64,000 nt of DNA from Streptomyces venezuelae (GTDB lineage: Bacteria; Actinomycetota; Actinomycetes; Streptomycetales; Streptomycetaceae). The stretch spans positions 8,308,001 to 8,372,000 of the forward strand of contig NZ_CP029192.1 in assembly GCF_008642315.1 (NCBI RefSeq). Reading direction: 5' to 3'. Below the pieces are notes generated by a model. It was not told where the DNA came from. It searched no databases and worked only from the letters and a program-made list of their open reading frames with translations. The translations under genes and the position numbers were made by a program. Of this stretch, positions 34,080 to 40,966 are shown piece after piece (within the stretch, counting starts at the first letter, position 1; every line of letters starts with the position of its first letter).

Positions 34080-34345
34080 GGTGTGGCGGTAGCTCCGACG
34101 TAGCGCGCGTAGACGTCGATGGCCTCGTCGTCATCGGTCCTGATGGTGGCTTCGAACGCGCCGGCGGGGCGGAACGCGGCGAGCTTTCCCGTGCGAATGC
34201 GGTGGGCCTGGTTGGAGGCCCGGTTGCTGTTGGGGTGCGTGTCGACGTGGGCCCATTCGCCGGGTCGGTCGCGGAGCGCGGCGGCGGTCTCGTACGTCGC
34301 GTGGTGGGTCCGCTTGTCGGGCAGCGGCGCGAAGCGGGCGTGCAT
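34076..34345 (-). CDS. Hypothetical protein, 89 aa
   Basis: It starts at ATG 34345 (MHARFAPLPDKRTHHATYET), one base into the preceding gene's stop, and ends overlapping the next gene by four bases (ATGA), which fixes its place in a coupled operon. The sequence has a DTHPNSNRASNQAHRIRTGK stretch and an acidic end. Function unknown; it resembles small proteins of actinophage early regions. Confidence 0.65.
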   Translation of the reverse strand: MHARFAPLPDKRTHHATYETAAALRDRPGEWAHVDTHPNSNRASNQAHRIRTGKLAAFRPAGAFEATIRTDDDEAIDVYARYVGATATP

Positions 34346-34530
34346 CAGTGTTCTCCGGCGTGGGGCAGGGTGGCTTCGGCGAGCTGCCGGATGCGGGCCG
34401 ACAGGCGCCACTGGTCATCGGTGAGGTGTTCGCACAGGGCGTTGGCGAGGCGGGCGATCTCGGTGAGTGCCTGTTCGGGGGGTGCGTCTCGTGTCGGAGA
34501 CGGGGATTCCATCTCTGGCTCCTGGCTCAT
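34345..34530 (-). CDS. Hypothetical protein, 61 aa
   Basis: This small helical protein (ALTEIARLANALCEHLTDDQ, then WRLSARIRQLAEATL) starts MSQEPEMESPSP. Its stop overlaps the next start by one base. It is followed upstream by a 39-residue zinc-ribbon peptide gene. Function unknown. Confidence 0.6.
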   Translation of the reverse strand: MSQEPEMESPSPTRDAPPEQALTEIARLANALCEHLTDDQWRLSARIRQLAEATLPHAGEH

Positions 34531-34531
34531 G

Positions 34532-34651
34532 TCAGCGGTTGTTGCAGCGGCAGGTGTTGGTGATGGGGTTGAACCAGCTGTCGCATGAGCCGCACCAGCT
34601 GGCGCCAGGCATGGGCGGGATCTGGCTGGCCTGCTGGGAGCGGTTGTGCAC
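34532..34651 (-). CDS. Cys-rich mini-protein, 39 aa (zinc knuckle-like)
   Basis: GTG 34651 follows GAGGAAAC by about ten bases. The peptide ends WCGSCDSWFNPITNTCRCNN, giving a C-x-x-C pair and a C-x-C pair, the pattern of a small zinc ribbon. It fits snugly (1 bp) between the VRR-NUC gene (19 bp upstream) and the 61-residue gene. Mini zinc proteins of this kind are typical of Streptomyces phages. Confidence 0.55.
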   Translation of the reverse strand: MHNRSQQASQIPPMPGASWCGSCDSWFNPITNTCRCNNR

Positions 34652-34670
34652 GGTGTGGGGGTTTCCTCGG

Positions 34671-34991
34671 TCAGAAGGTTTCGGGGAGTTCGGCGCGGGG
34701 GCCGTCAGGGGCGAGGACAGCGACGATGTGATCAAGGTCTGTGGGGCGCCACAGCGCAGTCTCGAAGCCGCACGCCCGGAGGTGCTGGAGCCAGTCGCGC
34801 TGAGCGGGACGTATCCGCCCGGTGTTCGACTTGAACTCGGCGAAGATCGTCCGCTTGGCCTTGGGATGTCCGTAGACCTCATCGGGCCAACCAGCGTCAC
34901 TGCGCCGGGAGTTATGCGTGTGGTAGGTGAGCGTCCAGCCGCGAAGGGCGGCGATCTTCCGGACGTGGCACCGGAACTGTTCTTCGGTCAT
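34671..34991 (-). CDS. VRR-NUC domain nuclease
   Basis: The 106-residue protein is a stand-alone VRR-NUC (PD-(D/E)XK-like) domain: EEQFRCHVRKIAALRGW, DAGWPDEVYGHPKAKRTIFA with the Asp, FAEFKSNTGRIRPAQRDWLQ with the E-x-K core and the Q-x-x-W-L motif, then WRPTDLDHIVAVLA. In phages such proteins act in DNA processing or replication. ATG 34991 overlaps the upstream gene by four bases. Confidence 0.85.
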   Translation of the reverse strand: MTEEQFRCHVRKIAALRGWTLTYHTHNSRRSDAGWPDEVYGHPKAKRTIFAEFKSNTGRIRPAQRDWLQHLRACGFETALWRPTDLDHIVAVLAPDGPRAELPETF

Positions 34992-35257
34992 GCGGCGCCC
35001 CGGCGTCGTGGTGTGACTGCTGCAAGGAGGGCGGCACGGTGGGCTTCGGCGTCCGGGTCGGGCTGCGGTTCGCGGTGATGCAGCGGCACTGGACGCGGGC
35101 TGCGGCCGTGGCGTTCCTTGAGGAGTTCGGGCAGCGGGCGCCGGGTCTCCTCCCAGAGGATTTCGTGGACCGGGCGCCCGTACCGCTCGGCGATGTGCGC
35201 CTGGTACAGGGCGTCGTCTGCTGCCGAGGGTGTCTCGGCGGGGTGGATGGCAGGCAT
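34988..35257 (-). CDS. Hypothetical protein, 89 aa
   Basis: The start at 35257 (MPAIHPAETPSAADDALYQA) is favoured over the ATG at 35269 because GGAG lies six bases before it, whereas 35269 is only four bases from the large hairpin and has no ribosome site. The sequence contains HIAERYGRPVHEILWEETRR, a DNA- or RNA-binding-like charged helix. Translation is coupled to VRR-NUC. Function unknown. Confidence 0.6.
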   Translation of the reverse strand: MPAIHPAETPSAADDALYQAHIAERYGRPVHEILWEETRRPLPELLKERHGRSPRPVPLHHREPQPDPDAEAHRAALLAAVTPRRRGAA

Positions 35258-35274
35258 CTGGTTCTCCATGGGTG

Positions 35275-35305
35275 GGCCGGGACCCGCTGGGGGCGGGTCC
35301 CGGCC
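35275..35305 (-). promoter_or_regulatory. Long hairpin in the leader of the VRR-NUC operon
   Basis: GGCCGGGACCCGC at 35275-35287 pairs with its exact complement at 35293-35305 around a 5-base loop. It sits a few bases upstream of the first ATG of the 34988-35257 gene. It could be a terminator for 35456-35644 or an attenuating leader structure that hides the first start codon. Confidence 0.5.
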
Positions 35306-35437
35306 GGAGGGGTGGCTCGTATCGGACGAGCCGTTCTGGGCGGGCGGGGCGCGGGGGTCGCTGCCCGTCCAGAAGTCGGTTGGTGGTCGAGCCGTGCCCG
35401 GGCTCGATCACGTGAACGAACCTAACACGAGTTTCTA

Positions 35438-35449
35438 TCGCGACCTATT
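35438..35449 (-). promoter_or_regulatory. Repeated 12-mer, site 2 (AATAGGTCGCGA)
   Basis: Read on the minus strand this site is AATAGGTCGCGATAG. It recurs at 35931-35942 (AATAGGTCACGA, minus strand) and at 43912-43926 on the plus strand (AATAGGTCACGATAG). It lies in the gap after 35456 and upstream of the 35257 gene, consistent with a shared operator. Confidence 0.5.
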
Positions 35450-35455
35450 TCGGGT

Positions 35456-35644
35456 TCAGTCGACGATCGCGAGTTCGTCGTCGTAGTACGGCAGCGGCTT
35501 GCGCATGCCGTCCCACAGGACCATGTTCAGCTGCTCGCCGAAGGGAACTGCTTCGCCGTAGCTGACGACGCGGCCGAACGGCCGCAGCCCATCCTTGGCC
35601 TTATGGGTGACGGGGGTGACGATGGTGTTCTTGTCGAGCGTCAT
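35456..35644 (-). CDS. Hypothetical protein, 62 aa
   Basis: The peptide starts MTLDKNTIVTPVTHKAKDGL and ends with an acidic DDELAIVD tail; it looks like a small beta-rich domain. It begins 10 bp after the preceding gene and precedes the operator-like 12-mer. Function unknown; the size and position are typical of a phage or ICE early gene. Confidence 0.62.
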   Translation of the reverse strand: MTLDKNTIVTPVTHKAKDGLRPFGRVVSYGEAVPFGEQLNMVLWDGMRKPLPYYDDELAIVD

Positions 35645-35653
35645 GACGTGCTC

Positions 35654-35914
35654 CTATCGGCCGCTGTTGGCGAGAGAGTCGAGGGCAATGCCCCATTCGG
35701 CGGTTACGGGTTCGTCAAACGTGAAGCCTGACGCGCGGTCCTCGAAGGTCGTGGCCCGCCAGCACTCCGGTCCGCCGTCCATGGGGCGCTCGAAGTGCTG
35801 TACGCCTCCTTCCGGCAGAGGGATGGCGAGGCGCATGAGTCCTAGCTCCGTGGAGCGGATGACGTACAGGCCCTTGGTGAGGGCTTCGCAGGCGATGCCG
35901 TCTCCCAAATCCAT
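35654..35914 (-). CDS. Hypothetical protein, 86 aa
   Basis: AAAGGAAC precedes the ATG at 35914 and the start is directly preceded by the conserved 12-mer (35931-35942), so the leader may be under repressor control. The sequence is beta-rich (GLYVIRSTELGLMRLAIPLP, CWRATTFEDRASGFTFDEPV). Function unknown. Confidence 0.65.
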   Translation of the reverse strand: MDLGDGIACEALTKGLYVIRSTELGLMRLAIPLPEGGVQHFERPMDGGPECWRATTFEDRASGFTFDEPVTAEWGIALDSLANSGR

Positions 35915-35930
35915 GATCCAGTTCCTTTAG

Positions 35931-35942
35931 TCGTGACCTATT
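35931..35942 (-). promoter_or_regulatory. Repeated 12-mer, site 3 (AATAGGTCACGA)
   Basis: The site is on the minus strand 17 bases before the ATG of the 86-residue gene and is flanked by CCTTTA and TAAAGG, giving an extra inverted repeat around it. The core equals the site upstream of the serine-recombinase fragment at 43912. Confidence 0.5.
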
Positions 35943-35947
35943 AAAGG

Positions 35948-36187
35948 TCAGGTGAGTGCGGCGTATCCGTCGCAAGCGGGGCAGGCGTCGCCGCTTTGGG
36001 GGTGGGTCCCGTCGGTGCAGTGCGGGCAGGGTAGATGGCGGCCAGTGCCGTGGCAGTGCTCGCATTCCCGCATCCGCTCGTAGGGGCCGTGGCAGTACGT
36101 GACCAGGCCGGAGCCTTCGCACTCCCCACATTCGGGCGCGAGTACGCCGAGCGCATCGAAGGCATCGACGGGCGCGATGGTGAGCAT
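35948..36187 (-). CDS. DnaJ-like zinc-finger protein, 79 aa
   Basis: The start at 36187 (MLTIAPVDAFDALG) follows GGGGA three to four bases upstream. The protein holds four C-x-x-C-x-G-type knuckles in order: CGECEGSG, a YCHGPYERMRECEHCHGTGR, CPHCTDGT and CPACDGY. This is the pattern of DnaJ central zinc domains without J-domain, common in Streptomyces phages and elements. It lies downstream of the promoter at 36245-36273. Confidence 0.72.
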   Translation of the reverse strand: MLTIAPVDAFDALGVLAPECGECEGSGLVTYCHGPYERMRECEHCHGTGRHLPCPHCTDGTHPQSGDACPACDGYAALT

Positions 36188-36244
36188 GCTTCCCCATTCC
36201 GTTCCGGCCCGCCCGGCATGGTGGGCCCCTCTTCCTGATGTGAT

Positions 36245-36273
36245 AATTCTACTCTCTTTAAGGGGGGTATCCA
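36245..36273 (-). promoter_or_regulatory. Shared element promoter P1
   Basis: On the minus strand: TGGATA, a 16-base spacer, then TAGAAT, within TGGATACCCCC...AGAGAGTAGAATT. The same arrangement occurs upstream of the ParB gene at 39628-39656 (13-mer AATTCTACTCTCT and GGGGGTRTCCA identical in both). It directs transcription toward the DnaJ-like gene at 36187 and its followers. Confidence 0.6.
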
Positions 36274-36288
36274 CTTCGGTACTGCGAC

Positions 36289-37029
36289 TTACCCACGCAA
36301 CTCGGCGTCCGCATCGCGGAGTTGGGTCACGTCGAACAAGTCCTGCTGCGCGAAGCGATCCACCGGGCCCTCACCCGGCCCTGATTCGCAGTGCGCCAAG
36401 TGATCGGCGACCGTCCACCGCAGCCACCGCGGGGCGGTTCCAGCCCCGGATCCAGGCGCGCGACCGGGTGTTGAGGAGGACCGTCGCATCACGCTCGTGT
36501 CCAAGAGCAGCAGATGAGGCTTCACCCGATGCACGGTGCCGTCCTCATGGACCCACACATCACAGACCTCGCGGTCCGCGCGGACCAGCATGGCCAGGCG
36601 GTGGATGTCCCCCCACCCAGGGTGCAAACCACCCGGCTTCACCCACAGCCATGTGCCCGGCCCGACATCACCAGGCCCCGAGGGCACGTGGTTGAACGGC
36701 GGGCACTGACGTCGTTTACGGCGCGGCTTGGGCGGTCTCGCCGGCGGGTAGTGAGGGTGCGCCTGGTGGTACTGACGGATCTCCTCCGCCTGGGCTCTCA
36801 GCTTGTCCGCCAGGCTGTAGCAGCGCGGCCCGATATGCCAGCTGCGCGGCAGCCTCTTCTCCCAGAACGTCGGGGAGCCGCACTGACAGCGCCCCTGCGT
36901 CAGGTAGGGGGAGGCGGCGCTGCACGGCCATGGCGTACGGCATGAGCGGCAGGACCACGGCGAAGCCGCCGAGTCAGGGAGGTGCGCCCCCGGCAGGTAG
37001 ATCGGGGGCGGCGGCACGTACGTGGCCAC
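36289..37029 (-). CDS. Cys-rich hypothetical protein, 246 aa
   Basis: GTG 37029 (VATYVPPPPIYLPGAHLP) has AGAGGA eight bases upstream; the extra upstream frame overlaps the previous gene's coding end and is ignored. The N-terminus has a Pro-rich start and CRSCRTPWPC followed by CQCG, a zinc ribbon pattern; later a Trp-rich WLWVKPGGLHPGWGDIHRLA and a late PRWLRWTVADHLAHCE. Function unknown; probably a nucleic-acid-interacting element protein. Confidence 0.65.
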   Translation of the reverse strand: MATYVPPPPIYLPGAHLPDSAASPWSCRSCRTPWPCSAASPYLTQGRCQCGSPTFWEKRLPRSWHIGPRCYSLADKLRAQAEEIRQYHQAHPHYPPARPPKPRRKRRQCPPFNHVPSGPGDVGPGTWLWVKPGGLHPGWGDIHRLAMLVRADREVCDVWVHEDGTVHRVKPHLLLLDTSVMRRSSSTPGRAPGSGAGTAPRWLRWTVADHLAHCESGPGEGPVDRFAQQDLFDVTQLRDADAELRG

Positions 37030-37033
37030 GTGC

Positions 37034-37909
37034 TCAGTCCTCTGTGTGCGCGAGCAGCGCCGCCGCCCCGCGTATCTGCCCCGGTGCCCAGGTGGAGCCG
37101 TCGAACGACAACTGGGAAAGGCGAGTCCTCCCTCGCCGCAGCGCGAGTGTGCACGCGCCCCAGTGGGAGTCGAGCTCCAGATGCCGGCTGCCGACAGCAC
37201 CGTGAGGCAGACGCAACTCCGAGGGACGCAACGGGAGAACACCGTCATCCACCACGGCCGGGACGTGATGGCCGATCACATTGAGCAGCCGCCCGTCGCT
37301 GTGGAGGCAGCGGCCGAAGCATGTGAGCAGGGCGGCTCTTGTCGAGCCGACCACGAAGGCGTGCTGGGTCGAAGAAGCACGCTGCCGGGCCCGGACCTGC
37401 ACGTGCGGGGCCCAAGCGTCGGGTGTGCGGTGCAGCCAAAAACCGTCTCCGATCTCGTCGCGGTAGGTCCGGCCGAGGTCCCAGCCCTTGAGGTGACGCA
37501 GGCTGAACCAGGTCCATATCTGCCCGTGGTCGCGATAGCAGGTGTCGTCCGGGTCGTCCGTCATCCACAGGCGGGTGGTCGGTGCGGCGGAGAGCGCGGT
37601 GCTGTCGGGGTATCTGGTGTCGATGCGGATCAAGACCTTGGCCGCGTTGAACGGAACAGGGTGCGGCGACACCGAGAGGGGGTGGTTCAGCAGGGCGCAG
37701 GTCTCGCAGGCTCCTGCTCGCGGGCAGGAGCCGAAACCGCCCCACCCTGCGCGTCGCGTGTCGTAGCTCTCGAAGAGGGTCGCGTATGAGGTCGGGCGCA
37801 GAGCGCACTGCGCCCCACCCGCCCCCATGTGTGCGTTGAGGCTGAGGCGGTTGTACCCCTTGCCGTCCCGCGGGCGCTCGGGGGTGGGTTCGGGCAGGTA
37901 GATGGGCAT
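37034..37909 (-). CDS. Hypothetical element protein, 291 aa
   Basis: The Met at 37909 (MPIYLPEPTPERPRDGKGYN) is taken as start because the Pro/Arg-rich codons before it are not protein-like. The sequence has Cys pairs (FGSCPRAGACETCALL), Trp-rich YRDHGQIWTWFSLRHLKGWD, and a LLNVIGHHVPAVVDDG segment. It ends 4 bp before the next start, so they are co-transcribed. No known family. Confidence 0.68.
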   Translation of the reverse strand: MPIYLPEPTPERPRDGKGYNRLSLNAHMGAGGAQCALRPTSYATLFESYDTRRAGWGGFGSCPRAGACETCALLNHPLSVSPHPVPFNAAKVLIRIDTRYPDSTALSAAPTTRLWMTDDPDDTCYRDHGQIWTWFSLRHLKGWDLGRTYRDEIGDGFWLHRTPDAWAPHVQVRARQRASSTQHAFVVGSTRAALLTCFGRCLHSDGRLLNVIGHHVPAVVDDGVLPLRPSELRLPHGAVGSRHLELDSHWGACTLALRRGRTRLSQLSFDGSTWAPGQIRGAAALLAHTED

Positions 37910-38009
37910 GAATGCTCGTTCTGTCGGGAGTTGGGCATCAGCGAGCCGGTGAGCTGTCGCAGGGCAGGCCGCGGAACGCGGCCACGGCCCTGTCGGCTCC
38001 CGCGGAGGG

Positions 38010-38225
38010 CTAGAACAGCTCGTCTTGGCCTTCGACGTCACTGGCTTTCACCGTGGGCTTGCGGGAGGGGCATCTGTCCGGGACGTCTTCGCCGAAGAGG
38101 GCTTCGGTGCCGTAGGCGTCGGGTCGGGCCGGAATGCGTGCAGGCGCGTGCACGGGCAGCAAGTTCAGGGCGTCGTGATCGAAGTCGGTGCGCCACATGT
38201 CGGGCCAGTTCGGGCCGGTGCTCAT
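38010..38225 (-). CDS. Hypothetical protein, 71 aa
   Basis: The gene starts MSTGPNWPDMWRTDFDHDAL and ends with an acidic VEGQDELF tail. Its start overlaps the end of the 113-residue gene by four bases (ATGA), showing coupling. Composition is charged and disordered. Function unknown. Confidence 0.6.
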   Translation of the reverse strand: MSTGPNWPDMWRTDFDHDALNLLPVHAPARIPARPDAYGTEALFGEDVPDRCPSRKPTVKASDVEGQDELF

Positions 38226-38563
38226 GCGCGATCTCCTCGGCTGGAGGAGTTGAGGACCGCGTCTGCCCAGTCGTGCATGAGGGCGGTCGCAGCTCGGCCA
38301 GCCGCTTCGCCTCGCGGCAAGCCGTCCTCGAGGTGCTTCAGGTAGCGGACTGCGGTGACGTCCAAGGCGTTGGAGGAAGTGAAAGCTTTCACCAGGCGTT
38401 CGATGTCCGCTCCGTGTACGTGGTTGAGGGCCTGGGCCGCGAGCGCGGCGATCATGCCCACGTCTTCGCCGAGCAGCTCGGCCTGGGCGGGGGTGAGAGG
38501 CGCGCTGAAGCGCATGATGAAGGAGCCTTCCGGTGCGGTGTGTGAGGTGAAGAGGCGCGCCAT
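38222..38563 (-). CDS. Hypothetical protein, 113 aa
   Basis: The protein is mostly helical (SAPLTPAQAELLGEDVGMIA, ALAAQALNHVHGADIERLVK, TAVRYLKHLEDGLPRGEAAG) without membrane segments. It sits 55 bp after the ParB gene and is coupled to the 71-residue gene. Function unknown. Confidence 0.65.
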   Translation of the reverse strand: MARLFTSHTAPEGSFIMRFSAPLTPAQAELLGEDVGMIAALAAQALNHVHGADIERLVKAFTSSNALDVTAVRYLKHLEDGLPRGEAAGRAATALMHDWADAVLNSSSRGDRA

Positions 38564-38618
38564 GCGGCCGTGTCGTGTGAGGGGGCGAGCAGGGGAGCCC
38601 GCCCCCGGAGCGTGGTGG

Positions 38619-39575
38619 TCAGGCGGCAGCCAGTTCGCGGTCGGCGCCGTCCTCGGCGGAGCTGTCCGCTTCCGCCTCCGGGTTGACGCTGACCAGCTCG
38701 CGGGCTTCGGCGTGCGCCTTGGCCTGCTTGAGCTGCCACCGCGCTTTGGTCAGCGACTCAGCGACCCGGTCCAGCTGGTCCAGCCGTGCGCCGACCTGCG
38801 TCTCCAGCGTCTCCGCGAGCTTCAAGGGCTTCGTCCGGGCGATCTCGTCCAGGAGTTCGCGGACCTGCTCGATCTTGTCGAGCGTGTTGCGGGTCTTCTT
38901 CTGTGCGGCGGCGCGTTCGGTGCGCTGCTCCTCGGTCATCTCCTCGACGACCAGGAGGACGGCTTGGTCCTGCTGCTGCTTCATCGCGAAGGCGAAGTGC
39001 ACGATCTCGTTGTCCGCAGCGAACTCGCCGCGCACGAACTTGCTCAGCACGGAGCCCTGGTTGGCGAAGTTCAGCGCGGCGATCTGCACCGCCGCCTGCG
39101 TGCCGATCTTCCCGGCCTGCACCAGTTCCTGAATCTCGATACGCAGGTCAAGCAGGGCCAGGCGCAGCTTCACGTACGTGGTGGTCTTGGCGAAGTCGGC
39201 GGCGACGGTCTCGATCGTCGCGCCCTCTTCCTCGTCGAGAATCCGCTGGTAGCCGTGAGCCTCCTCGAACGGGGTCATGTCCTCCCGGGTGACGTTCTCC
39301 GACATGGACCGCTTGAACCGCTGGAGTTCGTTCTTCTCCGAGATGATCGTGGCGCGGATCTTGGTGCGGCCAAGGATCTGGTGCGCGCGCCAGCGGCGCT
39401 CACCGGCGACGATCTCGTAGCCGCCGAGCTCGTTGTCGGGACGCACCTCGATGGCCTGCATCAGGCCGTACTTGTCGATCGACGTGGCCAGCTCGTTCAG
39501 CGCGTCCTCGTTGAAGTACTCGCGCGGCTGGCGCGGGTTGCGGTGGACCTGGCTCATCTTGAGGACGCGCTGCAT
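38619..39575 (-). CDS. parB: ParB/RepB/Spo0J-family partition protein
   Basis: The start at 39575 (MQRVLKMSQVHRNPRQPREY) has AAGGAG six bases upstream. It shows the full ParB N-terminal domain (NPRQPREYFNED, LMQAIEVRP, YEIVAGERRWRAHQILG with the GERR CTP-binding motif), the HTH (TREDMTPFEEAHGYQRILDE), then a coiled-coil C-terminus ending in an acidic tail. No parA gene is visible nearby, so it may serve element maintenance or regulation alone. Driven by promoter P2 at 39628-39656. Confidence 0.88.
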   Translation of the reverse strand: MQRVLKMSQVHRNPRQPREYFNEDALNELATSIDKYGLMQAIEVRPDNELGGYEIVAGERRWRAHQILGRTKIRATIISEKNELQRFKRSMSENVTREDMTPFEEAHGYQRILDEEEGATIETVAADFAKTTTYVKLRLALLDLRIEIQELVQAGKIGTQAAVQIAALNFANQGSVLSKFVRGEFAADNEIVHFAFAMKQQQDQAVLLVVEEMTEEQRTERAAAQKKTRNTLDKIEQVRELLDEIARTKPLKLAETLETQVGARLDQLDRVAESLTKARWQLKQAKAHAEARELVSVNPEAEADSSAEDGADRELAAA

Positions 39576-39627
39576 GGGGTGCTCCTTGGAGTAGGTGGTG
39601 AGGTTTCCTGCCCTCACCTTATACCTA

Positions 39628-39656
39628 AATTCTACTCTCTATGTAGGGGGTGTCCA
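39628..39656 (-). promoter_or_regulatory. Shared element promoter P2 (upstream of parB)
   Basis: On the minus strand TGGACA, a 16-base spacer and TAGAAT lie 53-83 bases before the parB start. The 13-mer AATTCTACTCTCT (plus-strand orientation, 39628-39640) and GGGGGTGTCCA (39646-39656) match promoter P1. Two such close copies 3.4 kb apart imply coordinated control of both units. Confidence 0.62.
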
Positions 39657-39925
39657 TTCCGGGAGAAGCCCGCGAAAGTGACCTCGATCACCAGATGTCT
39701 GGGGGAGGTGAGCATCACGCCTCCTGCCCTCTCGGCAGCGGTGACGGGCGTCTCGGGCGCCGGCGCCGACCGGGTGTTTCGCCCGCCACTCGTCCCCCCG
39801 AAACGTCAGGACCGTGGTCAAGGGTCCTGCGAGGTGGCCGTCTGGCGGACGGCCATCAGCCCAAGGTCCAGGCGCCTTGGGTCCTCACGGGCGGCTTCCC
39901 CCTTACGGCCCGGAGCCCCCAGGGG

Positions 39926-40636
39926 TCAGTGCCCCATGCCTACGCCGCCATCCACGGGCAGCACGGCGCCCGTGATGTAGGAGGCCTCATCGCTGGCGAG
40001 GAAGCGCACGGCCGCGGCGATGTCCTCGGGGTGGGCTGCCGACCCGAGCGGGATCTGGGCGAGGAGCGTCTTGATCCGTTCCTCTGGCAGGACGGCCGTC
40101 ATGTCGGTGGAGGTGAGGCCGGGGGCGACCACGTTGGAGGTGATGTTGCGCGAACCCAGCTCGCGGGCCAGGGACCGGGAGAAGCCGATGAGTCCGGCCT
40201 TGGCGGCCGCGTAGTTGGACTGCCCTGCCTCGCCGAGCATCGCGACGGCGGAGGAAATGAAGATCATGCGGCCCTTGCGCGCCCGCAGCATGCCGCGCGT
40301 CGCGCGCTTGGCGAGGCGGTAGGCGGCCGTCAGGTTGGTGTCGATGACCGCGGCGAAGTCTTCTTCCGGCATCCGCATCAGCAGACCATCGCGGGTGATG
40401 CCCGCGTTTGCCACCAGTACTTCGACCGGACCGTGCTCGGCCTCGATGAGCTTGAAGGAGGCCTCGACCTGACCGGGGTCGGTGATGTCGCACTGCACCG
40501 GCAAGATGCCGTGTACGGAAGGCGGTTCCCCCGAGCGGTAGGTGACGGCTACCTGGTCTCCAGCCTCCGCCATCATCTTGGCTATCGCGAATCCGATGCC
40601 ACGGTTGCCACCGGTGATGAAGACGCTGCGGCCCAT
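39926..40636 (-). CDS. fabG: FabG-like short-chain dehydrogenase
   Basis: Met 40636 (MGRSVFITGGNRGIG) has GGAAGG ten bases upstream. The 236-residue protein has all SDR motifs: TGGNRGIG (NADPH loop), VANAGITRDGLL, ISSAVAMLGEAGQSNYAAAK (Ser-Tyr-Lys triad) and the PGLTSTDM end, closest in pattern to 3-oxoacyl-ACP reductase. Divergent from the MmyB-like regulator at 40967, which fits a one-regulator/one-SDR control pair. Confidence 0.85.
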   Translation of the reverse strand: MGRSVFITGGNRGIGFAIAKMMAEAGDQVAVTYRSGEPPSVHGILPVQCDITDPGQVEASFKLIEAEHGPVEVLVANAGITRDGLLMRMPEEDFAAVIDTNLTAAYRLAKRATRGMLRARKGRMIFISSAVAMLGEAGQSNYAAAKAGLIGFSRSLARELGSRNITSNVVAPGLTSTDMTAVLPEERIKTLLAQIPLGSAAHPEDIAAAVRFLASDEASYITGAVLPVDGGVGMGH

Positions 40637-40966
40637 TGGGGGGTCACCTTCCAGGTCACGTTGACGAGTCGAGGCCACCGCGACGGAGCCGGATATCGGA
40701 GTCCGTGGGGGTGGCCGGCAAGAGTTCTCTCTGTGCACGGCCTACCTTGCCCGGATTTCGCCGCGTTAGGTCGCCCTTGTCACTTCCGGTAGTGGCACAT
40801 CCGGTACTGCCACTCACGGAACGGCCCTCTGTTGGGTATGTATAGGCGTTTTGTGAACGTCCGGGAGGCTGCGAAGAGTGATCCTGGAAGGTTGGTATGT
40901 ACAAGGGGTGAGTTAAGGTCTGGGCTAACATTTTTACTCTTCTGACCTGATAAGGGACAAAAGGCC
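40637..40966. promoter_or_regulatory. Divergent promoter region between SDR and XRE genes
   Basis: This 330-bp gap has a 7-base inverted repeat (AGTGGCA at 40791-40797, TGCCACT at 40808-40814) with a TCCGGTA direct repeat around it, and a pair of direct repeats GGTATGTATA (40835-40844) and GGTATGTACA (40894-40903). These are probable operator half-sites for the XRE regulator. A GGGACAAAAGGCC ribosome site precedes the regulator start. Confidence 0.55.
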
